The position numbers and the translations under genes are program-made. Shown here one piece after another: positions 7,127 to 11,761 of a stretch of 11,761 bases of DNA. The DNA is taken from NCBI GenBank assembly GCA_023145935.1, contig JAGLDB010000045.1, positions 1-11,761 of the forward strand. The letters run 5' to 3'. The first letter of the stretch is position 1; every line of letters begins with the position of its first letter. A model generated the notes under the pieces. It made no database searches and was not told the DNA's origin. It saw only the letters and a program-made list of their open reading frames with translations. The stretch is from Candidatus Sabulitectum sp. GTDB lineage: Bacteria > Fermentibacterota > Fermentibacteria > Fermentibacterales > Fermentibacteraceae.

Positions 7127-7618
7127 ATGAGACCATCATGGGATCAGTATTTCCTCAAGCTGGCCATGCTTGCCAGCGAAAGAGCTACCTGTCCAAGAAT
7201 GCACTGCGGATGTGTTCTTGTTAAACACAAGCATGTGCTGGCCACAGGCTATAACGGATCTCTTCCAGGGCTTCCTCATTGTGATGATGTCGGGTGTCTG
7301 ATCGTGGACAATCACTGTATCCGCACTAATCATGCAGAGATGAATGCTCTTATGCAGGCTGCGAAGAACGGTGTTTCCATCAATCAGGGAACTGCCTATA
7401 TAACCAACATGCCGTGTACCACATGCGCAAAGGCACTGATCGGGGCTGGAATAAAGAGAGTGGTTGTATTCAGCGATTATCATTCCACCCACGCAGAAAA
7501 GTTTTTTAAAGACGCCGATGTAAGACTGGACAGACAGGCCATGCCATCAAAAGAGATCATATACGATCTTGAAGGTTACTCCAGCGCGAAGAAGTTCACA
7601 GAGAAAAAAGAAAATTAG
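7127..7618 (+). CDS. dCMP deaminase family protein (ComEB-like)
   Basis: A 163-residue cytosolic zinc deaminase, full length for the family. It has GYNG (41-44), HCDDVGCL (51-58), the zinc and catalytic motif HAEMNA (69-74, H69 ligand, E71 proton shuttle) and PCTTC (96-100, C97 and C100 zinc ligands). Cysteines and histidines before HAE (C22, C27, H51, C57, H63) are in the region that binds a second zinc in dCMP deaminases. The expected reaction is dCMP to dUMP, feeding dTMP synthesis. The family includes ComEB of the Bacillus comE operon, where it lies next to comEA; here it lies one gene downstream of an HhH domain of ComEA type. Eighteen bp separate it from each neighbour. Substrate is inferred from family; no effector-binding residues were assigned. 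Confidence 0.9.
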   Translation: MRPSWDQYFLKLAMLASERATCPRMHCGCVLVKHKHVLATGYNGSLPGLPHCDDVGCLIVDNHCIRTNHAEMNALMQAAKNGVSINQGTAYITNMPCTTCAKALIGAGIKRVVVFSDYHSTHAEKFFKDADVRLDRQAMPSKEIIYDLEGYSSAKKFTEKKEN

Positions 7619-7636
7619 CAGAAAAGGAATGTTGCC

Positions 7637-8584
7637 GTGACAAAGCATGTATTTGGTCCCGTTCCCTCCAGAAGGCTTGGTATTTCTCTCGGGGTTGATC
7701 TGATACCTCACAAAGTTTGCTCTTTTGACTGTGTTTACTGTGAATGTGGAGCTACGACAGAACTTACCATGGAAAGAAAAGAATATGTTCCGCAAAAGCA
7801 GATAGAAACGGAGCTTATTTCATACTTTAAGAGCAATCCCGATCCTGAATACATCACCCTTTCCGGCTCGGGAGAGCCTACTCTGAACATCAGTTTCGGA
7901 GAGGTTATCCGGTTCATCAAACGCAACTGGTCCCATGTTCCCGTGGCAGTTCTCACAAATGGTAGTTTGCTGGGCAGTCCTGTGGTAAGAAAAGATCTCA
8001 TGGAATCAGATTTGATACTACCGTCTCTTGATGCTGCATCACAGCAGGCTTTTTTCAGAATAAACAAACCTGCGAAGGGTCTCAATATTGAGGATTACAT
8101 ACAGGGGCTGGTTGATCTACGGAAAGAGTACCGAAAAAAGATCTGGCTGGAGGTGCTGATCCTTCCAGGTTTCAACGATTCAACAGAGGAGTTGGATCTG
8201 CTGAAGGAAGCTTTCCTGAGAATTGAGCCAGACCGGATACAGATAAACAGTCTTGACAGACCTGGAAGGGTTAAGGGATTGTCCGCGGCATCTCCCAGTG
8301 AGTTGTTGCGCATAAAAGAGTACTGGAACCTGCAAAACGTAGAGATCATCCCGCCTGCACCGCAGCGGCAACAAGTTTCTTCCTACAGCTCCAATATTGA
8401 AGAGACCATTCTGGGCACGATCCAGAGACGCCCTTGTACTGTTCAGGATCTAAGCACCGTACTGGGTATACATGTTAACGAGGTTAACAAGTATCTTGCC
8501 GTATTGGAAGGCAGGAAAATTGTTAGAAGCATCCGGGAGACCAGAGGCTTGTTTTATGCCGTGAAGGAACAGACTGAAGAGTAA
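7637..8584 (+). CDS. Radical SAM protein with C-terminal winged-helix domain
   Basis: A 315-residue protein starting at GTG, with AAAAGGA 8 nt upstream; no in-frame ATG is near. The radical SAM cluster motif is CSFDCVYC (C28, C32, C35), binding the 4Fe-4S cluster that cleaves S-adenosylmethionine. GSGEPT (77-82) is the SAM-binding strand and VAVLTNGS (103-110) and LPSLDA (128-133) are typical barrel strands. The layout is that of COG0731-type radical SAM proteins, a group with the wyosine tRNA-modification enzymes among its relatives. Residues about 250-310 look like a winged helix-turn-helix (TVQDLSTVLGIHVNEVNKYL), suggesting nucleic-acid or protein binding. Substrate is unknown. It is last in the plus-strand operon and converges on the lamin-tail gene 37 bp away. 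Confidence 0.88.
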   Translation: MTKHVFGPVPSRRLGISLGVDLIPHKVCSFDCVYCECGATTELTMERKEYVPQKQIETELISYFKSNPDPEYITLSGSGEPTLNISFGEVIRFIKRNWSHVPVAVLTNGSLLGSPVVRKDLMESDLILPSLDAASQQAFFRINKPAKGLNIEDYIQGLVDLRKEYRKKIWLEVLILPGFNDSTEELDLLKEAFLRIEPDRIQINSLDRPGRVKGLSAASPSELLRIKEYWNLQNVEIIPPAPQRQQVSSYSSNIEETILGTIQRRPCTVQDLSTVLGIHVNEVNKYLAVLEGRKIVRSIRETRGLFYAVKEQTEE

Positions 8585-8621
8585 CATTGTTGGAGTGTGA
8601 CAGTCGCTGTTTTGCAGAAAA

Positions 8622-9215
8622 TTAGTTTACAAAGGCCTTAATGAATGCCCAGGTGTTCTGACCGAACCCGTTTGAGAAAACACTGTTCTGCTCGCCGGGG
8701 GTGCCCAGGTCTCCATTTCCGTATTCACTTATGCTGTGTTTCCAGCTTCCGCGGTCAGCTGCAGCCCACCCTGGATTAAGTCTTTCCAGAGATGTTCCAG
8801 GTTCAATGTCCCATCCGCTGTCCCAGCTGAAGAATTCCTGGGAGTCTGAACCGACACCAGTTAAAATCAGGCTTCCACACATGGCAAGAGAAAAAGATCC
8901 CCACACCGCGTCAGGAGTGTAGTCTCCGTTCTCACCTGTCATGCTGCTGGCTCCAACCACAAAGTAACCCTCCGGTGGAATTACATGAGATGAAAAATTG
9001 ATCACATCATTGTTCTGATTTGTTATGGTCCACTCTGAAAGATTAACCCATTCGCTGCTGTTGTTGAACAGTTCTATCCACTGACCCATCTCCGTTGATG
9101 ATGAAGCCAGGGGGTCGATCATAATTTCGTTAATAACCAGACCGCCGCCATCGGTGTTTGTGCCCAGCGGGGCAACTCCGGATGACAGTATAACTACCAC
9201 AAGAATTGTTAACAT
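8622..9215 (-). CDS. Exported lamin-tail-domain (LTD) protein
   Basis: A 197-residue protein with a signal peptide (MLTILVVVILSSGVAP, cleavage near 16-18) followed by essentially one lamin-tail domain: LVINEIMIDP (26-35), WIELFNNS (46-53), VNLSEWTITN (57-66), PEGYFVVG (81-88), LERLNP (143-148) and GTPGEQN (171-177). LTDs are Ig-fold modules found on bacterial secreted proteins, often beside nucleases or cell-surface enzymes. Here it stands alone, and the final 20 residues carry no clear anchor or sorting signal. The start six codons downstream of the longest frame is chosen because AAGGAG lies 6 nt before it and nothing comparable precedes the outer ATG. It has its own promoter and appears monocistronic. 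Function is unknown; binding to surface polymer or DNA is possible. Confidence 0.83.
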   Translation of the reverse strand: MLTILVVVILSSGVAPLGTNTDGGGLVINEIMIDPLASSSTEMGQWIELFNNSSEWVNLSEWTITNQNNDVINFSSHVIPPEGYFVVGASSMTGENGDYTPDAVWGSFSLAMCGSLILTGVGSDSQEFFSWDSGWDIEPGTSLERLNPGWAAADRGSWKHSISEYGNGDLGTPGEQNSVFSNGFGQNTWAFIKAFVN

Positions 9216-9221
9216 GTACCT

Positions 9222-9227
9222 CTCCTT
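9222..9227 (-). promoter_or_regulatory. Ribosome binding site fixing the LTD-protein start
   Basis: AAGGAG on the minus strand, 6 nt from the ATG at 9213-9215. The alternative ATG at 9231-9233 lies upstream of this site, so it would place the site inside the coding region. Confidence 0.7.
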
Positions 9228-9244
9228 TCCCATTACACAACATT

Positions 9245-9273
9245 AGGATAGAACAGTAACGCCTTCAGGTCAA
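9245..9273 (-). promoter_or_regulatory. Sigma-70-type promoter of the LTD-protein gene
   Basis: On the minus strand TTGACC (9268-9273, 5 of 6) and TATCCT (9245-9250, 4 of 6) are 17 nt apart. Transcription would start near 9238, leaving a leader of about 23 nt with the AAGGAG site. It lies directly behind the trpB2 terminator, consistent with an independent unit. Confidence 0.55.
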
Positions 9274-9283
9274 GTGGGGAGAG

Positions 9284-9317
9284 AAAATGGAGCGGTTGCC
9301 ATATCTCAGGCAACCGC
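9284..9317 (-). terminator. Hairpin terminator after trpB2
   Basis: Read on the minus strand, GCGGTTGCC (9309-9317) pairs perfectly with GGCAACCGC (9292-9300) around an 8-nt loop, followed by TCCATTTTC with four T at 9284-9287. The hairpin begins 14 nt after the trpB2 stop. The T tract is modest, so termination may be partial. Confidence 0.55.
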
Positions 9318-9330
9318 CGGGGCGTTTGAT

Positions 9331-10605
9331 TCAGCTGCTCTGATAGGCTGCCAGATCGAGGTAGCCATGACCGCTGAGGTTAAAGAGGATCACCTTCTTT
9401 TCTCCGGATTTTTTAGCCTCCACAGCAGAGTCAATGGCTGCTGCAATGGCATGTGTGGACTCCGGAGCAGGAAGAATACCTTCGATCTGTGTAAACCTTT
9501 TTCCGACATTCAATACTTTTCCCTGGGTGTATGCAACGGGGTTTACAATACCAAGTTTTACAAGGTGGCTTACCAGAGGTGACATGCCGTGATATCGGAG
9601 ACCTCCCGCGTGTATCGGAGGAGGAACAAAACCAGCTCCCAGTGTGTACATCATGTACTTGGGTGTAAGCCCTGAAGCATCGCCGAAATCGTATTTCAGC
9701 TTTCCCTCGGTAAGGGTTGCACAGACCGTGGGTTCCACTGCGGTAAAGCTGATATGATCACCGCCTGTAAGCATTTTTTCTATGAATGGAAAAGCGATTC
9801 CAGCGAAATTGGACCCGCCTCCTACGCAGCCTATGATCTCTGTTGGATATTCTCCCATCTCCTCCATCTGCATTATACACTCCTGGCCGATTATGGACTG
9901 ATGCAGACACACTGCGTCTGTGACGCTGCCAAGGCTGTAGCATGAATTCTTCCTGGTAAGAACAACTTCTACAGCTTCACTGATGGCAATACCCAGGCTT
10001 CCCGGATGATCCGGATCTTTCTCTAGAAAACTTCGCCCTGATTCTGTCAGTTCGCTTGGGCTGGCACAGACTTTACCACCGTGCATGTTAATGAAAACTT
10101 TACGCAGAGGTTTCTGCAGAAAACTTGCCCTGACCATGAATACATCCAGATCCAGACCGAATCTGTTGCATGCCTGGGCAAGAGCGCTTCCCCACTGACC
10201 AGCGCCTGTTTCAGTTGTGATCCTGGTTATCCCGTCTCTGGCTGCAAAGTACGCCTGAGGCAGGGCGGTATTGCTCTTGTGGCTTCCTGCGGGGTTTGCT
10301 CCCTCGTACTTGTAGTAGATGTGTGCCGGTGTATCAAGAGCCTTTTCAAGTTCTATGGCCCGGATCAGAGGAGACGGGCGGTAGACTCTGTATGCATCCA
10401 GAACTTCCTCTGGAATGGGAACTCTTGGTTCCAGTGTTATTTCATGATCGATCATCCCTGACGGGAACAGAGCTGAAAGAGCTTCCGGTCCCACTGGAGA
10501 CCCGTCAGGCCCAATAGGTGGTGGTGGAAGAGAGGGAAGAAAAGGCTTGATGTTCGTGTATTCTGTAGGCAGGAAATTGCTGCCCCTTGAAGAAAATCTT
10601 CGCAT
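9331..10605 (-). CDS. trpB: Tryptophan synthase beta chain, TrpB2 type
   Basis: A 424-residue PLP enzyme, the usual length of TrpB2 proteins and longer than standard TrpB (about 400). The PLP lysine is K110 in GSHKSN (107-112), the catalytic glutamate is E132 in TETGAGQWG (131-139), GGGSN (262-266) holds the cofactor phosphate, and LSGHGYLDL (410-418) is the TrpB2 form of the C-terminal motif. A long proline-rich N-terminal arm (about residues 20-60) is also TrpB2-like. It joins indole and serine to make tryptophan in the cytosol; TrpB2 proteins often act without TrpA, and no trpA or other trp gene is in the window. The start has TAGGAG 7 nt upstream. The 207-bp upstream gap contains in-phase repeats and a Trp-rich mini-ORF that may regulate it. 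A hairpin terminator follows. Confidence 0.93.
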   Translation of the reverse strand: MRRFSSRGSNFLPTEYTNIKPFLPSLPPPPIGPDGSPVGPEALSALFPSGMIDHEITLEPRVPIPEEVLDAYRVYRPSPLIRAIELEKALDTPAHIYYKYEGANPAGSHKSNTALPQAYFAARDGITRITTETGAGQWGSALAQACNRFGLDLDVFMVRASFLQKPLRKVFINMHGGKVCASPSELTESGRSFLEKDPDHPGSLGIAISEAVEVVLTRKNSCYSLGSVTDAVCLHQSIIGQECIMQMEEMGEYPTEIIGCVGGGSNFAGIAFPFIEKMLTGGDHISFTAVEPTVCATLTEGKLKYDFGDASGLTPKYMMYTLGAGFVPPPIHAGGLRYHGMSPLVSHLVKLGIVNPVAYTQGKVLNVGKRFTQIEGILPAPESTHAIAAAIDSAVEAKKSGEKKVILFNLSGHGYLDLAAYQSS

Positions 10606-10624
10606 GGTATACTCCTATAATATT

Positions 10625-10654
10625 ACTATAAAGTAAGTTACAAAAACTGAACAA
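10625..10654 (-). promoter_or_regulatory. Possible trpB2 promoter
   Basis: On the minus strand TATAGT (10625-10630, 5 of 6) lies 18 nt after a poor TTGTTC (10649-10654, 3 of 6) inside the tandem repeats. The AT-rich T-tract DNA upstream could act like an UP element. The start point would be near 10618, leaving a leader of only about 12 nt containing TAGGAG. Weak evidence. Confidence 0.3.
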
Positions 10655-10672
10655 AAACTGAACAAAAACTAA
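10640..10672. repeat. Three tandem 11-bp repeats with phased A5 tracts
   Basis: ACAAAAACTGA occurs at 10640-10650 and 10651-10661, and ACAAAAACTAA with one change at 10662-10672. The 11-bp period is close to one helical turn, so the A5 tracts sit on one face and should bend the DNA. The array lies 35 bp upstream of the trpB2 start and overlaps its likely promoter. It could be a protein-binding array or a curvature/UP element; no function is proven. Confidence 0.75.
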
Positions 10673-10692
10673 AATGTATAGAACTTCGAGTA

Positions 10693-10782
10693 TTATTTAT
10701 GGACGGAGGAACCCGCCCACCAGCGCCATGCGAATGTGCTGATTAGATCTGAACAAGTCGGAAGTAATAGATCGGCTTTCAT
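10693..10782 (-). CDS. Candidate Trp-rich leader peptide upstream of trpB2
   Basis: A 29-codon ATG-to-TAA frame between malQ and trpB2, on the trpB2 strand. It begins MKA and contains FAWRWWAG (residues 17-24), so three of four consecutive codons from position 19 are Trp. Trp operon leader peptides commonly carry such clusters, and stalling on them controls downstream structure. A hairpin of 8 bp (10713-10720 with 10699-10706) covers the last Trp codon, so a ribosome stalled there would open it. Against the idea: no Shine-Dalgarno site is seen, no T tract follows the hairpin directly, and the frame is also in phase with malQ after its stop. A TTGACA at 10811-10816 could be a -35 box, putting the transcript start near the ATG. 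Treat as a hypothesis. Confidence 0.35.
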   Translation of the reverse strand: MKADLLLPTCSDLISTFAWRWWAGSSVHK

Positions 10783-10812
10783 CCAGGTAAGATGCACAGG
10801 ATATCGGGAATG

Positions 10813-11761
10813 TCAACTGTTGCGGGAAAGGTCTTGAATCTCCGGCAATCCTGTCATTCTCCAGCTCCAGTTGGAGAAGGAGGTACTTGATGGCGTATTC
10901 ATTCTTGCGGAAGAATTCAGTTTCAGAATATCCTGCATGGGGATCACTGCCAGCTCAGAAGAAGAGGAAAGAGCAATCTGAATCACTGAGTTTACAGAGC
11001 TGAAGCCCAGTTCCCCACCGGTTGAAGCGATCCATCCGGCGGTTGTGTCATTGTCATGAGTACCGGTGTAAATCACGCTTGCAGGTTCGATGCTATCAAT
11101 GGAAAATTCCGGATCCTGAAGAGCGAAGTGAAGAACGATCATGCCGGGAAAGCCGCATTTTTTTCTAAGGTCATGTACAGACTGAGTGATAAGCCCCAGG
11201 TCTTCCGCAACAACAGGAAGTGTGCCAAGTTCTTTTTTCATGGCTGTGAACAGATCAATTCCCGGACCGTTGACCCATTTTCCATTTACTGCTGTCTTCT
11301 CCCCGGCAGGGATCTCCCAGTACTCGGAAAATCCTCTGAAGTGATCAATGCGCACAGCGTCATGAAGCTGCATGGTGGATCCTATTCGCCTTGTCCACCA
11401 GCGGAAACCTGACCGGGCACAGGCATTCCAGTCGTACACAGGGTTTCCCCAGAGCTGGCCGGTCTGGCTGAAATAGTCTGGAGGAACACCGGCAACAACA
11501 GAAGGCAATCCATTCTCATCAAGTTTAAAGAGTTCTCTGTTGAAAAAAACATCGCATGAGTCGTGAGCGGTGTATATGGGAATATCTCCCAGTATTCTGA
11601 TCCCCAGTGAATTGCAGTATTCTTTCAGGTCCATCCACTGCAGGTAAAAAAAATACTGAATCATAGAGTGGATCAGAAGAGAGTCCGGATCAGGAGAGGC
11701 AGTATTGTTCCAGAGAGTCCATGGCTTTCCGGAGTTCTTTTCTTTCATTGCTGCGAACCAG
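10813..11761 (-). CDS. malQ: 4-alpha-glucanotransferase (GH77, amylomaltase), C-terminal part
   Basis: The frame is open to the right edge, so the N-terminal part of this roughly 500-residue enzyme is missing and the ATG ending at 11748 is internal. Numbering from that Met, GDIPIY (54-59), FSQTGQLWGNPVYDW (93-107), the nucleophile D135 in VRIDHFRGF, the acid/base E182 in AEDLG and the third acid D232 in THDNDT match GH77, and ARMNTPS with NWSWR (281-297) closes the barrel. It transfers maltooligosaccharide units between glucans in the cytosol, in glycogen or maltodextrin turnover. The stretch between GWI (238-240) and the IQIALSS helix is short, about 15 residues where many relatives have 30 or more. 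The tail after NWSWR is 14 residues and ends normally. Its relation to trpB2 transcription is unclear. Confidence 0.92.
   Translation of the reverse strand, partial: WFAAMKEKNSGKPWTLWNNTASPDPDSLLIHSMIQYFFYLQWMDLKEYCNSLGIRILGDIPIYTAHDSCDVFFNRELFKLDENGLPSVVAGVPPDYFSQTGQLWGNPVYDWNACARSGFRWWTRRIGSTMQLHDAVRIDHFRGFSEYWEIPAGEKTAVNGKWVNGPGIDLFTAMKKELGTLPVVAEDLGLITQSVHDLRKKCGFPGMIVLHFALQDPEFSIDSIEPASVIYTGTHDNDTTAGWIASTGGELGFSSVNSVIQIALSSSSELAVIPMQDILKLNSSARMNTPSSTSFSNWSWRMTGLPEIQDLSRNS

Noticed and set aside
8598..8612. ACAGTCGCTGTTTT as a terminator after the radical SAM gene
   Set aside because: The stem is only about four base pairs with a short T run; too weak to claim.
10612..10630. TAATATTA palindrome next to the trpB2 ribosome site as an operator
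   Set aside because: An 8-bp AT palindrome in AT-rich DNA is expected by chance and its flanks do not extend the symmetry.
10617..10643. TTGTAA with TATTAT as an alternative trpB2 promoter
   Set aside because: The spacing is only 15 nt and the transcript would start inside or after the ribosome binding site.
10705..10722. T-box-like GGAGGAACCCGCCC on the plus strand
   Set aside because: It only loosely matches the T-box core, points away from trpB2, and no plus-strand gene follows.
10693..10815. Readthrough or recoding of the malQ TGA, extending MalQ in frame by 40 codons
   Set aside because: MalQ already ends at a normal distance after NWSWR, other genes here end at TGA, and no selenocysteine-type hairpin is apparent.

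Overview
The window reads as chromosomal DNA from a Gram-negative bacterium. Three predicted proteins look like outer-membrane barrels, one of them ending in a textbook C-terminal Phe strand, and two others look like exported surface proteins. The mix (PPC-like and Ig-like surface protein, lone lamin-tail protein, YjbH-like barrel, ComEA-type HhH fused to a barrel, TrpB2-type tryptophan synthase) resembles poorly cultured lineages of the FCB kind such as Fermentibacterota or Aegiribacteria. That placement is an impression from gene content, not a computed result. Standard stop codons fit throughout. I see no tRNA, rRNA, insertion sequence, CRISPR array or phage gene.

Layout. (1) 1-1047 (+): 3' end of a large secreted or surface protein, overlapping tail-to-tail with the next gene. 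(2) 4467-1028 (-): a probable operon of a YjbH-like outer-membrane protein, a RecJ-like DHH nuclease and a sugar-nucleotide epimerase, the last two directly abutting. A good promoter with a flanking 11-bp inverted repeat lies in the 140-bp divergent gap at 4468-4607. (3) 4608-8584 (+): a tightly packed operon of a barrel-like protein with a C-terminal ComEA-type HhH domain, a second outer-membrane barrel (coupled by TAATG), a dCMP deaminase of the ComEB family, and a radical SAM protein with a C-terminal winged helix. (4) 9215-8622 (-): a lamin-tail-domain exported protein with its own promoter. (5) 10605-9331 (-): tryptophan synthase beta chain, TrpB2 type, followed by a hairpin terminator. 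(6) 11761-10813 (-): C-terminal part of 4-alpha-glucanotransferase (MalQ), cut by the window edge.

Most interesting points. The plus-strand operon puts a ComEA-like DNA-binding module, predicted to lie in the periplasm, beside a ComEB homologue, with a RecJ-like nuclease gene in the divergent operon; this suggests, without proving, a link to DNA uptake or handling of imported nucleotides. The 207-bp gap before trpB2 holds three in-phase 11-bp repeats with A5 tracts and, upstream of them, a 29-codon open frame with a Trp-Arg-Trp-Trp cluster that looks like a trp leader peptide. The divergent promoter at about 4525 is bracketed by a perfect inverted repeat that could be an operator.
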